Made by a program: the position numbers and the translations under genes
In this document: positions 9,583 through 18,819 of the stretch, one piece after another
Position numbering within the stretch: position 1 is the first letter of the stretch
How the letters are laid out: each line of letters opens with the position of its first letter
The notes under the pieces: generated by a model
The model's input: the letters and a program-made list of their open reading frames with translations, nothing else
Database searches by the model: none
What the model was told of the DNA's origin: nothing
NCBI RefSeq assembly: GCF_001676155.1
Contig: NZ_LZEW01000031.1
Span: 124,001-188,000 of the forward strand
Direction: 5' to 3'
Length of the DNA: 64,000 bases
Source: Morganella psychrotolerans
GTDB lineage: Bacteria; Pseudomonadota; Gammaproteobacteria; Enterobacterales; Enterobacteriaceae

Positions 9583-12123
9583 TTAAAAATTGTAGCGCAC
9601 GCCGATATTGCCGCTCAGCGGGGATTCTGTTTTATCACCATTGCGGTAATTAACTTCAGCGAATGCCTGAACCTGCGGGGTAAAGCGGATGGTTATCCCG
9701 CCACCGGCTTTCAGGCTGTCACCGGAGAAATCCGTATCAAAGGTATTGCGCTGGTTAATTGTGACCTGATTATTACTGATAAACTCATGCTGCCAGGCCA
9801 GTTTTGTATAAGGTGAAAGCTCAACCTGATTGCTCAGGACAAAATCTTTGCCCAGATGCAGACCGAGTTCTGATTGCAGTGACTGCTGTGCTTCCAGTTT
9901 TGCCTGCATATTGTTATTCAGACCGACGGTTCCGCTGTCTGCCCGCATGTAAGTCAGTCGTGCATACGGTTCAGCCCAGAAAGCCTGTGGCAGAGTAAAG
10001 GAATAACCTGTTTCTGCTGCTGTGCCGTAGGCGTTCTGTGAGTAATCCCCTTTAATGCTGCTGTGATTCGTGGAAGTGGCACGCAGCTTATTATTAAAGT
10101 GGTTATATTTCAGAACACCATCGATATACCAGCCGTTGCCGTCAAACCAGGTGGCATAGCCGCCGGCGGTGATGCTGTCGATTTTGCTGTCGCCGCCGCG
10201 CTGATGTTTCAGTGTGGCATTATTATAACCGGTAAATACGCCGAGCCAGAGTTGCCCCTGAGCCAGATCAACCGGTGTGTCCGCACCTAATTCAACACCA
10301 CCCTGATTCAGTTTAAAGCGGGTGTGTCCTGTGTTCGCACGGGTTTTATCACCGGTTAAGCGCATCCAGACCCCTGCATCACCCTGATTATTGCGTAACT
10401 CTCCTCTGCGCAGACGCAGATTATCGAGTTCGTGGTTAAAAATCAGCTGTGGAGCACTGGCCAGTGATAAAACTGCATCCGTCGCCGGGGTGGTTTTATC
10501 ATCCGGCACGACCGGCGGAACTACAGGCGGAATTACCGGGGGAACAGGTGCTTGCGGATCCTCTTTTTGTGCCGCCAGATACCAGATTTTGCCGTTCTGA
10601 TCTTCACGCTGATACAGTGAATACATATAGGTGCCGCCATCAACAGCATTGATGTTTGCGCCGCCGAATGTACCTAAATTAAATTGTGCGTTACCACTTT
10701 TATCTGTCACCAGATCAAGGCGGGATTCATCCGGACGGATAATTTCAGCGCCGGAATCCTGTATATTCAGCGCGTGTTTACCGCTGCCGGTATTAACCGT
10801 CAGATAGTCGCCGCGCTGTTCGGCAATCACCGTATTCATGTGGAATGTCTGATTGCCGGAAAGCGTATCGATCATCAGGTGACTGTATCCGGTGGTAACC
10901 GGGGCAACAAAACGGACTTGTCCCTGCCCGCTGAGTGAGCCGGTGAACGCGGTATTACCACTGTCGCCGGTGATCACCATCAGTGTGCTGTCCGCACCTG
11001 ATAAAATAACGTTTTCGGCATAGGCACCGGCATCAGCGGCTTGTTTGTCCTGTGCACCTGCGGTGAGCTGTAACTGCGCCCGGTCATTAACGGTTGTGGT
11101 ACCCAACACCTGAGCGCCGGCGGCCAGCCAGCTTTTGGCGCTGTCATACAATGTGGTACCGGTTGCAGATGAGCCGCTGAAGATGCTTTGTGTACTGTTA
11201 TTCCACAATTGGGTATCAATGGCCTGTCCGCCGCTTTTCAGAATTTGAGCGCCGCCGTTTTTGATTTGGGTTGATTCTGAGATACCGGCCGCTGCCGTAT
11301 CATTCTGACGGAAGATATATTGTTCTCCGCCATCAACAGTGGTATTTGTTGCTTTGGAGTCATCCACAACATATTGCCGCCCACCGGTATTTACCAGCGT
11401 ATTATCAGCAAAGCCTTTCTGATGAAGCTGTTGAAAGCCACCGCTTTGAATCACTGAGCTGTCTGCAACGCCGCCGGAGCGGAGCATCTGAGAGCCGCCG
11501 TCATTAATCTGCGTATTCAGGGAGTGACCATCCTGCTGAACGTATTCATAACCGCCGTTGTTAATTTGTGTACCGGAAGATTGCCCGCCGGAATAGATAT
11601 ATAATTTTCCGCCGCTGTTGACGGTGTTATTTTCAGATTTTCCCGGATCATCTGCCTGACCATTATTACTGACATACACGGTTCCGCCATTAAGTACGGA
11701 ATCTTTCAGTGTGCCGCCGTCGAGTACGCGGATTAATCCGCCGCTCTGAATATCAATACGGCTGCCGGTTGCCGGAAAGCCGGAATGGTAGCCATCCCAG
11801 GCGATGTGTGTATTTTTATCAATCCAGACTTCGGCACCGCCCTGAACCTGAGAGTCCTCAAAAAGACCTAATACACTGAGTTTACTGCCGCTCAGCATTG
11901 TCAGGTTTTTTGCGATACCGATATAATCATCAGGGTTACCTTCTACCCAGGCACCGACTTCAAAGCATTCATCTGCACTCAGTTCGCCGCTTAATACGGA
12001 ATCGCCACCGTAAGTAACCTGACTTCTGTCACCGCAAAATGTGGCAGCTCTGACTAAAGAGGGGGTGGTTGTGAATAAAATAGCCAGAATAGAGAGATGC
12101 AATATTTTCTTTTTTGTTTTCAT
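9583..12123 (-). CDS. AIDA/Ag43-type autotransporter adhesin
   Basis: Type Va secreted outer-membrane protein of 846 residues. A signal peptide (about 1-26) ends in LVRA-AT. The passenger is built of degenerate repeats of roughly 19 residues with an NGG/SGG-x-Q-x-GG pattern between about residues 140 and 330, the pattern of AidA/antigen 43 beta-helices. A proline-rich linker (PVPPVIPPVVPPVV, near 525-545) precedes a barrel domain from about 560 that ends GNIGVRYNF with a C-terminal aromatic residue. It probably acts in adhesion or aggregation; the ligand cannot be told. It lies between cpxP and pfkA, where E. coli carries fieF, with a long AT-rich upstream region. No phase-variation repeat is seen at the start. 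Confidence 0.88.
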   Translation of the reverse strand: MKTKKKILHLSILAILFTTTPSLVRAATFCGDRSQVTYGGDSVLSGELSADECFEVGAWVEGNPDDYIGIAKNLTMLSGSKLSVLGLFEDSQVQGGAEVWIDKNTHIAWDGYHSGFPATGSRIDIQSGGLIRVLDGGTLKDSVLNGGTVYVSNNGQADDPGKSENNTVNSGGKLYIYSGGQSSGTQINNGGYEYVQQDGHSLNTQINDGGSQMLRSGGVADSSVIQSGGFQQLHQKGFADNTLVNTGGRQYVVDDSKATNTTVDGGEQYIFRQNDTAAAGISESTQIKNGGAQILKSGGQAIDTQLWNNSTQSIFSGSSATGTTLYDSAKSWLAAGAQVLGTTTVNDRAQLQLTAGAQDKQAADAGAYAENVILSGADSTLMVITGDSGNTAFTGSLSGQGQVRFVAPVTTGYSHLMIDTLSGNQTFHMNTVIAEQRGDYLTVNTGSGKHALNIQDSGAEIIRPDESRLDLVTDKSGNAQFNLGTFGGANINAVDGGTYMYSLYQREDQNGKIWYLAAQKEDPQAPVPPVIPPVVPPVVPDDKTTPATDAVLSLASAPQLIFNHELDNLRLRRGELRNNQGDAGVWMRLTGDKTRANTGHTRFKLNQGGVELGADTPVDLAQGQLWLGVFTGYNNATLKHQRGGDSKIDSITAGGYATWFDGNGWYIDGVLKYNHFNNKLRATSTNHSSIKGDYSQNAYGTAAETGYSFTLPQAFWAEPYARLTYMRADSGTVGLNNNMQAKLEAQQSLQSELGLHLGKDFVLSNQVELSPYTKLAWQHEFISNNQVTINQRNTFDTDFSGDSLKAGGGITIRFTPQVQAFAEVNYRNGDKTESPLSGNIGVRYNF

Positions 12124-13025
12124 TAATTATTCCCTGGTGTTGGTGAAATATAACGAAAGCCATTTCGTTAATATGGAAATGGTTATGAATAATAATGTTG
12201 TGTATGAAATGAGTATCTTATTTAAGTTATGTTTAATCAACGGGTGGGAAAATGGTGGTTTATATACATTTTTCAACCTTTTTTATCGAAAATGGCATTT
12301 TATTCACATTATGAGTAAAGCTAAATTAATGATTTTTAATATTTACCTTTGTGGTATAAACATCTGATTTTATCCGTTTTCGGGTTAATTTTGTTATTTC
12401 TGCGTTGTGATTCAGTCTGTTATCTAACCGGATTACCAGTAATGGGCGTGAAAACGATAACGTAATAAATATTAAATTAGTGTGTCTGAATGTTAGTGCT
12501 GATATGCTTTAAATTAGCGGGGATAAATTAAATTCAATAGTACCGTGTAAGTAGTTAATTATTTGTTGTCCTTTTCTTATATTTCATTTCATGTATCGCG
12601 AAATAATTAGTTACGGTTTGTTCTTGTTTATTACACAATATGGGGTAAGTCCGGATATATATTTTTTTATCCGATGTGATTCTTATTTTTATTCTGTTCG
12701 TTCCTCTTTTTCTTTTACACCGCATTATTTGTGAAATAAATGTTGTAATAACGCTAATTATTTTCTATTTTTCGGGTATTCTTAACGGACTATCAGAGCG
12801 ATGTGTTTATCTGCTTTCCGGTGTCTCAAAATGACAAAAAAATCCGCAAAAGCAGGTGCATCCGGTAATGTCTTATTTTACTATAAGATTAGGTGAATCA
12901 ATTCAGCTTTGTGTTATTACATGGTATTACGATAATGAATTCCCGAAGCCCTGCCGGGGTGCGTGGTACTATGCCGGTGAGGTTTTTCAGATTAGCAAAT
13001 ATTGCATCTACAATCAGAGGTCATC
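12124..13025. other. 900-bp AT-rich spacer between the autotransporter and pfkA
   Basis: No convincing gene on either strand, even allowing single-base frame corrections. It must hold the divergent promoters of the autotransporter and pfkA. The left two thirds are very AT-rich, like DNA silenced by H-NS in related bacteria (inference). No fieF homologue or remnant was recognised. Confidence 0.6.
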
Positions 13026-14003
13026 ATGAGCAAGAAGATCAAACGAATCGGTGTGCTGACAAGTGGTGGCGATGCGCCGGGTATGAATGCCGCCATCCGG
13101 GGTGTTGTCCGCGCCGCACTGTCAGAAGAGCTGGAAGTTATCGGTATTTATGACGGCTATCTCGGGCTGTATGAAAACCGGATGAAAAAGCTCGACCGTT
13201 TCAGTGTCTCTGATGTTATCAACCGTGGCGGAACGTTTTTGGGTTCAGCGCGTTTTCCTGAATTTCGTGATGACAAAGTCCGCGAGACAGCCATTGAAAA
13301 TATGCGCAAAAATGATATCGATGCATTAGTTGTCATCGGCGGGGATGGTTCTTACCTCGGGGCTAAAAAGCTGACAGAAGCCGGTTTCCCGTGTATCGGG
13401 CTGCCCGGCACCATTGATAATGACGTGGCGGGAACGGATTATACCATCGGCTATTTCACCGCGCTGGAAACGGTTGTGGAAGCAATCGACCGCCTGCGTG
13501 ATACCTCAACTTCCCACAAACGTATCTCTATTGTGGAAGTGATGGGGCGCTATTGCGGCGACCTGACTCTTTCAGCCGCAATTGCCGGGGGATGTGAATT
13601 TATTGTTCTGCCGCCGAATGAAGTGGAATACAGCCGCGATGAACTGATCGCTGAAATTAAAGCGGGGATTGATAAAGGCAAGCGCCATGCGATTGTGGCA
13701 ATCACCGAACATGTAACCGATGTGTATGAACTTGCCCGCCAGATTGAGGCAGAAACACATCATGAAACCCGCGCCACTGTTCTGGGACATATTCAGCGCG
13801 GCGGTTCGCCGGTCGCGTATGACAGAATTCTGGCGTCCCGCATGGGCGCATATTCTATACAGTTGCTGCTGGAAGGTTACGGCGGGCGCTGTGTGGGTAT
13901 TCAGAATGAGAAGATGGTTCATCACGATATTATTGAGGCGGTGATGAATATGAAGCGGGTGTTTAAGAAAGATTGGTATGAGACTGCCAAGAAACTCTAC
14001 TAA
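13026..14003 (+). CDS. pfkA: ATP-dependent 6-phosphofructokinase
   Basis: Cytoplasmic glycolytic enzyme converting fructose 6-phosphate plus ATP to fructose 1,6-bisphosphate. It has 325 residues, close to E. coli PfkA (320). The ATP site is [18 protein letters not shown]. The substrate and catalytic segment is [14 protein letters not shown], with MGRYCGDL and GHIQRGGSP following. The start was set at the ATG of [11 protein letters not shown], preceded by AGAGG 8 bases upstream. A longer frame from 13002 adds residues not found in the family. An ERIC-like repeat begins immediately after the stop. Confidence 0.96.
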   Translation: MSKKIKRIGVLTSGGDAPGMNAAIRGVVRAALSEELEVIGIYDGYLGLYENRMKKLDRFSVSDVINRGGTFLGSARFPEFRDDKVRETAIENMRKNDIDALVVIGGDGSYLGAKKLTEAGFPCIGLPGTIDNDVAGTDYTIGYFTALETVVEAIDRLRDTSTSHKRISIVEVMGRYCGDLTLSAAIAGGCEFIVLPPNEVEYSRDELIAEIKAGIDKGKRHAIVAITEHVTDVYELARQIEAETHHETRATVLGHIQRGGSPVAYDRILASRMGAYSIQLLLEGYGGRCVGIQNEKMVHHDIIEAVMNMKRVFKKDWYETAKKLY

Positions 14004-14130
14004 AATCCTCGTCATCCTTCAGCCTGTGGCGGCGTTGGCTGCGTTCGGCTAACCGGGTCACATACTGATGTATGCTCCCCGGCTATCCTCACTTTGCCGC
14101 CTTGCCACAGACCGAATGATTTAGAGGATT
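14004..14130. repeat. ERIC-like repeat, full length (127 bp), variant with private ends
   Basis: The central CCGGGTCACATACTGATGTA-type core followed by TGCTCCCCGG is close to the ERIC core. The outermost AATCCTC and GAGGATT are inverted repeats of each other. It starts directly at the pfkA stop codon. Confidence 0.8.
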
Positions 14131-14226
14131 GCTCCGATAACAGGCTAAATAAAGGGCGGTACTGATCTTTTTCAGGTGAAATGGTTCGGAGTGATTTAGA
14201 GGATTGAGTGGCAACAGGCACAAAAA

Positions 14227-14246
14227 AAGCGGCGATTTCGCCGCTT
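14227..14246. terminator. Terminator between pfkA and tpiA
   Basis: AGCGGCGA / TCGCCGCT stem with A-rich and T-rich flanks on the two sides, so it can work for tpiA on the minus strand and pfkA on the plus strand. Confidence 0.8.
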
Positions 14247-14268
14247 TTTGCTTTCCGGAAGCCGGAAA

Positions 14269-15039
14269 TTATTTTACAGCTTTTGCTGCGGCTGCTGCTT
14301 TGACGATGACAGCAAAGGCATCGGCTTTCAGGGATGCGCCGCCGACTAATGCGCCGTCGATATCCGGCTGGGTGAACAGTTCTGCGGCGTTCTTGTCATT
14401 GACAGAACCGCCGTACTGGATAATAACCTGCTCTGCCACTTTCGCATCTTTCTTCGCGATGTGGCTGCGGATAAATTTATGTACCGCTTGTGCCTGTGCC
14501 GGAGTGGCAGATTTGCCGGTTCCGATAGCCCAGATTGGCTCATACGCAATAACCGCACCCATAAAGGCTTCTGCACCCTGAGTATTCAGTACGGCGTCAA
14601 TCTGGCGTGCGCAGACTTCTTCTGTTTTACCGGCTTCGTTTTCTGCATCAGACTCACCGATACACAGAACCGGGGTCAGACCCAGTTTTTTCAGAACAGC
14701 AAATTTCTCTGCGACTAACTCATCACTTTCACCGTGGTAAGTACGGCGCTCTGAGTGACCGACAATAATGTAATGTGCGCCGATATCTTTCAGCATCTCA
14801 GGGGAGGTTTCGCCGGTAAATGCGCCGGAGAGATTCAGACCCGTATCCTGTGCGCCCAGCGCAATGGTGGAGCCTGCCAGGACTTGTTTTGCCTGAGAGA
14901 GATAAAGCGCAGGCGGTGCGATCGCAATATCACATCCGGTGATACCGCAGACTTCCTTGCGCAGAGCTGTTATCAGCTCATAAACCATTTTACTGCTGCC
15001 GTTCAGCTTCCAGTTACCCATAACTAAGGGATGTCGCAT
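14269..15039 (-). CDS. tpiA: Triosephosphate isomerase
   Basis: Interconverts dihydroxyacetone phosphate and glyceraldehyde 3-phosphate in glycolysis. It has 256 residues with GNWKLNG (Lys11), the electrophilic His95 in IVGHSERR, and catalytic Glu167 in [12 protein letters not shown], followed by the phosphate-binding GGSVN and GALVGGASL. The start is the ATG of [11 protein letters not shown], preceded by GGAGG; the frame stays open for 60 further codons upstream that are not part of the family. It is followed by a clear terminator. Confidence 0.97.
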   Translation of the reverse strand: MRHPLVMGNWKLNGSSKMVYELITALRKEVCGITGCDIAIAPPALYLSQAKQVLAGSTIALGAQDTGLNLSGAFTGETSPEMLKDIGAHYIIVGHSERRTYHGESDELVAEKFAVLKKLGLTPVLCIGESDAENEAGKTEEVCARQIDAVLNTQGAEAFMGAVIAYEPIWAIGTGKSATPAQAQAVHKFIRSHIAKKDAKVAEQVIIQYGGSVNDKNAAELFTQPDIDGALVGGASLKADAFAVIVKAAAAAKAVK

Positions 15040-15172
15040 TGTATTTCCTCCAACAGGGATGAGTTTAATGACGTGAGCTTCATTACCATTGTCCGCGCAG
15101 ACCGGCGAACAGGCAAACAGGGGGACAGTATAGTAAAACCGGCGCGAAATAGCTTTGCTTTTCCGTTGTGGT

Positions 15173-15793
15173 TTACTGTCCGGCATTACTATTAGATAGT
15201 GAAAGCTTAATCGGTTCAATAGCGAAAGTTACTCCCTTTTCACTATCAACTACCAGAAGATAGCGCAACGCGCCGAATTGCGAGGCATAGGTGCCTGTCT
15301 GAAAGTCTGTCGCCAGCGCCCGGCTCAGTGCGGTATCAATATTATTATTGTTAAGTGTGGGTTCGAACTGAATAATCAATGCCTTAATATAGGCAAGCAT
15401 CCGTGTGCGGTTTGCTTTGCTTTGTGAACTGTCTGCGGCGGGAAGCAGGGTCAGTTGCAGGCTCTTGATTTTTTCACTGTCGCGTTCCAGTACCGCAGAG
15501 GAGTACATATACGGGCTTATCCGGGTGGCGGCGCGCAGATAGCTTGCCGTAATGTCGTTTGATGCCACGACTTTGTATTCCCGTAATGGCAGCGTCGGGT
15601 TGTTGCGGTTAAACTGTTCGCGCATTACGGGGATAGTTGTGTCGAATGTCGGCGCATCCGGTTGCAGCCAGAGTGTTTCCGGCGCACAGGGGATAGGAAG
15701 CAGTACAGTATCGACCGCAAAACCCGGTATACTGAACAGCAGTAAACTTCCCGGTATAAGGGCGGTCAGCGCGAGTTTTTTTACGGCTTTCAT
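15173..15793 (-). CDS. yiiQ: YiiQ-like DUF1454 periplasmic protein
   Basis: Function unknown. The 206-residue protein has a signal peptide ending around PGFA-VD (residue 26) and no membrane segment, so it is probably periplasmic. It occupies the yiiQ position next to tpiA and yiiR and matches YiiQ in length and in features such as the ISPYMYSSA segment followed by a charged helical part. It is transcribed in the same direction as tpiA, 133 bp upstream. An ERIC-like repeat lies just upstream of its start. Confidence 0.82.
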   Translation of the reverse strand: MKAVKKLALTALIPGSLLLFSIPGFAVDTVLLPIPCAPETLWLQPDAPTFDTTIPVMREQFNRNNPTLPLREYKVVASNDITASYLRAATRISPYMYSSAVLERDSEKIKSLQLTLLPAADSSQSKANRTRMLAYIKALIIQFEPTLNNNNIDTALSRALATDFQTGTYASQFGALRYLLVVDSEKGVTFAIEPIKLSLSNSNAGQ

Positions 15794-15822
15794 AGCTTAC
15801 TCCCGGTCGTCCGTCAGCGATA

Positions 15823-15883
15823 TATATCCAACGTCATTCAGGATGCAGCCAACGAACCTGCAGTTTGAATGAATAAGGGTATA
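15823..15883. repeat. ERIC-like repeat, short form (about 61 bp)
   Basis: Reads TATATCCAACGTCATTCAGG ... GTTTGAATGAATAAGGGTATA. Both ends of the long element are present but the central ACATAC...GTATG core is missing. Confidence 0.8.
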
Positions 15884-15910
15884 ACCAGTGTACACGATTA
15901 GGAAAGAAAA

Positions 15911-16339
15911 ATGACACTACAACAATGGGCATTTTCGTTTCACGGACGGATCAGCCGTAAAGCATTTTGGGCGGGGATCGGGCTGTGCGGCGCAGTGCTG
16001 TTTCTCCTGATGTCTGCACAGGGGCTGTTTCAGTTACCGGTTGAAATTATTATGGTGCCGGTGGTGATTGTCCTGTATCCCGCGGCTGCCATTTTTACCA
16101 AACGTTTGCATGATCGCAACAAGCGCGGCGGCTGGTCATTATTACTGCTGGTGGCATGGGGGCTGACCACGCCGGACTGGAGTATTGCCGGTGACTTTAT
16201 GCAGTGGGGACTGGGGCGTTTTCTGCCGGTCTTTATTGTGATGATGATGGTACTGGACTGCGGCGTGTTTAAAAGTGTGGATGAAGGCAACCGGTTCGGG
16301 GAAGAGACGGACCCGGTTGATAAAATCGATAACCGCTGA
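15911..16339 (+). CDS. yiiR: YiiR-like DUF805 inner-membrane protein
   Basis: Function unknown. The 142-residue protein has a DUF805 start (QWAFSFHGRISRKAFWAGI) and three to four hydrophobic segments, with KRLHDRNKRGGW between them, the conserved family motif. It sits between yiiQ and fpr as in E. coli. The end (EETDPVDKIDNR) is polar. Confidence 0.83.
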   Translation: MTLQQWAFSFHGRISRKAFWAGIGLCGAVLFLLMSAQGLFQLPVEIIMVPVVIVLYPAAAIFTKRLHDRNKRGGWSLLLLVAWGLTTPDWSIAGDFMQWGLGRFLPVFIVMMMVLDCGVFKSVDEGNRFGEETDPVDKIDNR

Positions 16340-16385
16340 TGTTATCCGTCCGGTGAATTCTGATAGCGCCATCCGTGGCGCAACG

Positions 16386-16426
16386 GCAGCCAACGAACCT
16401 GCAGTTTGAATGAGTGAGGGGATATA
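16386..16426. repeat. ERIC-like repeat, right half only
   Basis: GCAGCCAACGAACCTGCAGT then TTGAATGAGTGAGGGGATATA. It shares its terminal TATA with the next repeat. Confidence 0.7.
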
Positions 16427-16482
16427 CCCAACGTCATTCAGGATGCAGCCCAGACCCTGCAGTTTGAATGAATAAGGGTATA
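16423..16482. repeat. ERIC-like repeat, short form
   Basis: TATACCCAACGTCATTCAGG ... GAATAAGGGTATA, with a small change in the middle. It ends just before the fpr stop codon. Confidence 0.8.
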
Positions 16483-16483
16483 G

Positions 16484-17233
16484 TTACCAATACTGCTCGC
16501 TGGTAATATGTCCCGGCTTACGGCGCAGGTGTTTGCGCATTCCCCGCTCTGTTTTCAGCAGGTTTTGAGTGTCTTTTACCATCTCCGGGTTACCGCACAG
16601 CATGACGTGACTGCTTTCTGCCGTTAACGGCAGACCTGCCGCGGCTTCGAGTGCTCCGGAGGTGATCAGTGCCGGTACGCGCCCGTGCAGTGAGCCTTCT
16701 GCCATTTCCCGGCTGACGACCGTCACAATACGCAGCTTGTCACTGCCGATTTTTGTTTGTAATTGCTGCATCAGCGGAAGATAACTCAGATCGGCGGCGT
16801 AGCGTACGGCATGAACCAGCACAATATGGCGGAAGCGCTCCAGATCCTGTCCATATTGCAGAATAGATAAAAAGGGTCCGATAGCCGTACCGGTGGAGAG
16901 CATCCAGAGTGTGTCGCAGTCCGGCACTTCATCCAATACAAAAAAACCGGCAGCTTCGTCAGTGATCAGAAGCTCATCCCCGGGTTGTAATGCAGCGAGG
17001 CGGGGGCTGAGTTTGCCGTCCCCGACATTGACCAGGTAAAATTCAAGGTCATCATTATCCGGTGCATTAACATAAGAATAGGCGCGCTGAATGCGTTCGC
17101 CGTCAATTTCCAGACCCAGTTTGGCGAATTGCCCGGCGGTAAACGGGCGGATAGGTGCTTTAACGTGCAGGCTGAATAAAGTATCTGTCTGGTTTGTGAT
17201 GCGTGTGACACGTCCTGTGATCCAGTTTGACAT
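16484..17233 (-). CDS. fpr: Ferredoxin/flavodoxin-NADP+ reductase
   Basis: FAD enzyme that moves electrons between NADPH and flavodoxin or ferredoxin, supplying anaerobic radical enzymes and oxidative-stress repair. It has 249 residues, against 248 in E. coli. The FAD-binding RAYSYVNAP near residues 50-58, the pyridine nucleotide loop STGTAIGPFLS near 114-124 and the C-terminal GHITSEQYW with terminal Trp are all present. It is transcribed convergently with yiiR and divergently from emrD. Confidence 0.96.
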   Translation of the reverse strand: MSNWITGRVTRITNQTDTLFSLHVKAPIRPFTAGQFAKLGLEIDGERIQRAYSYVNAPDNDDLEFYLVNVGDGKLSPRLAALQPGDELLITDEAAGFFVLDEVPDCDTLWMLSTGTAIGPFLSILQYGQDLERFRHIVLVHAVRYAADLSYLPLMQQLQTKIGSDKLRIVTVVSREMAEGSLHGRVPALITSGALEAAAGLPLTAESSHVMLCGNPEMVKDTQNLLKTERGMRKHLRRKPGHITSEQYW

Positions 17234-17576
17234 CCTCGACCTCCGTCAATTAATAGGTAAGTAGTATGCAAACCAGTGTAATAAGGGGACGGGGAAAAAT
17301 GTATCGATTAAATGTGTTAGCCGATCCTATCGCATGAATACGATAAGGCAGAGCAAACTGTACAGCTAAGTTGCCGGAAACAGCAGAAAAAAGGGCTATT
17401 CCTGTCAAAAATAAATGTGTGAACTCCCTCCCAAAATTTTTTTAATTTTGCTATTTTATACAGCATCGTAAATATGAAGAATCTCAGCATCGCAATTATG
17501 GATGTTGTACCTCTGTTGCATCTGTATTTTACCTGTATTGCACCGTCCCGGTGACAATTTAAAGACTGATAATAAA
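17234..17576. other. Spacer between divergent fpr and emrD
   Basis: 343 bp with no gene. It should contain the promoters of both neighbours. TATCG-N8-CGATA near 17325-17342 is the only inverted repeat noticed; I could not assign it to a regulator. Confidence 0.4.
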
Positions 17577-18764
17577 ATGAGAAAACTGGAAAACTTTAAT
17601 CTGCTGGTCATGCTGATTGCGCTGATTGCTGTCGGGCAAATGACACAGACTGTGTATGTGCCTGTGATAACGGATATTGCACTCGATTTCGGCGAGCCTG
17701 CGGGGGCCGTGCAAAGTGTCATGGCGGCGTATTTGTTCACTTATGGCGCGTCGCAGCTTATCTACGGACCGATTTCCGATAAAATCGGACGCCGCCCGGT
17801 GATCCTGACCGGGCTGGTTATCTATATTATTGCCACCACGGCAGCCCTTTTCTCACCGAACCTGACCATGCTGGTGATCGCCAGCGGCTTACAGGGTCTG
17901 GGAACCGGGGTCGCCGGGGTGATGGCACGCACGATGCCGCGTGATTTATATACCGGAATTTCATTGCGTTATGCTAACAGCCTGCTGAATATGGGGATTC
18001 TGGTCAGCCCGCTGATAGCCCCGATGCTCGGCGGCGCACTTGCTGCATTCTTCGGCTGGCGTGCCTGTTACGCTTTCCTGCTGGTACTGGGTCTGGCGGT
18101 GGGTTACAACATGTGGCACAAGTTGCCGGAAACCCGTCCGGCAATGAAAGAAAAGCCGAAAATGTGGGCATCGTTCCGTCTGTTACTGACTAACCGGACG
18201 TTTGTTCCGTATCTGGTGATGTTAATTTGTGGTCTGGCAGGTGTTGCGGTGTTTGAAGCCTCCAGCGGCGTGTTAATGCGCGATGGTCTGGGGCTGGGCA
18301 GCATGGCGGTGAGTGTTCTGTTTATTTTGCCGATACCGGCGGCGTTTTTCGGTGCCTGGTTTGCCGGGCGGGACAGTAAATCATTCAGTTTTCTGGTCTG
18401 GTGCGCGGTGATTTGCTGTCTGGCCGCCGGAGTGCTGATGTGGATCCCGGGGCTGTTGGGTATTATGAATGTCTGGACATTACTGATCCCTGCATCGGTA
18501 TTCTTTTTTGGTGCCGGAATGTTGTTTCCGCTGGCAACCACAGCGGCAATGGAGCCATTCCCGTATCTGGCGGGAGCGGCAGGCGCGCTGGTGGGCGGGT
18601 TACAGAATGTGGGATCGGGTGTTATTACCTGGATTTCATCCCTGATGCCGCAGGGCGGGCAATCAAGTGTCGGGCTGCTGATGGTGATTACCGGGGTGGT
18701 AATGGTGCTGTGCTGGGCGCCGGTGGCTCACCGGATGCAGCGTCAGGAACCGATGGCATCCTGA
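17577..18764 (+). CDS. emrD: EmrD-like multidrug efflux transporter (MFS, DHA1)
   Basis: Proton-driven 12-helix exporter of hydrophobic compounds. The 395-residue protein matches EmrD in the motif-A segment YGPISDKIGRRPVIL, in VMARTMPRDLYTG and in NSLLNMGILVSPLIAP. The long identical-looking stretch FILPIPAAFFGAWFAGR is also present. The start is the ATG of MRKLENFNLL; the frame is open further upstream, but those residues (rich in Cys and Leu) are not in the family. It is isolated, with a terminator between it and glpQ. Confidence 0.9.
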   Translation: MRKLENFNLLVMLIALIAVGQMTQTVYVPVITDIALDFGEPAGAVQSVMAAYLFTYGASQLIYGPISDKIGRRPVILTGLVIYIIATTAALFSPNLTMLVIASGLQGLGTGVAGVMARTMPRDLYTGISLRYANSLLNMGILVSPLIAPMLGGALAAFFGWRACYAFLLVLGLAVGYNMWHKLPETRPAMKEKPKMWASFRLLLTNRTFVPYLVMLICGLAGVAVFEASSGVLMRDGLGLGSMAVSVLFILPIPAAFFGAWFAGRDSKSFSFLVWCAVICCLAAGVLMWIPGLLGIMNVWTLLIPASVFFFGAGMLFPLATTAAMEPFPYLAGAAGALVGGLQNVGSGVITWISSLMPQGGQSSVGLLMVITGVVMVLCWAPVAHRMQRQEPMAS

Positions 18765-18786
18765 TTATCATTACGCGGTGAAAAGC

Positions 18787-18816
18787 ATAACGGGCACTAT
18801 TATCAGTGCCCGTTAT
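18787..18816. terminator. Bidirectional terminator between convergent emrD and glpQ
   Basis: ATAACGGGCACT / AGTGCCCGTTAT, a perfect 12-bp stem with a 6-nt loop, with T-rich tracts outside. Confidence 0.85.
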
Positions 18817-18819
18817 ATT

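Noticed and set aside
12041-12367. A 108-codon plus-strand frame across the autotransporter start and its upstream region.
   Set aside because: Half is antisense to the signal peptide, there is no RBS, and the low-complexity composition fits no family; treated as chance.
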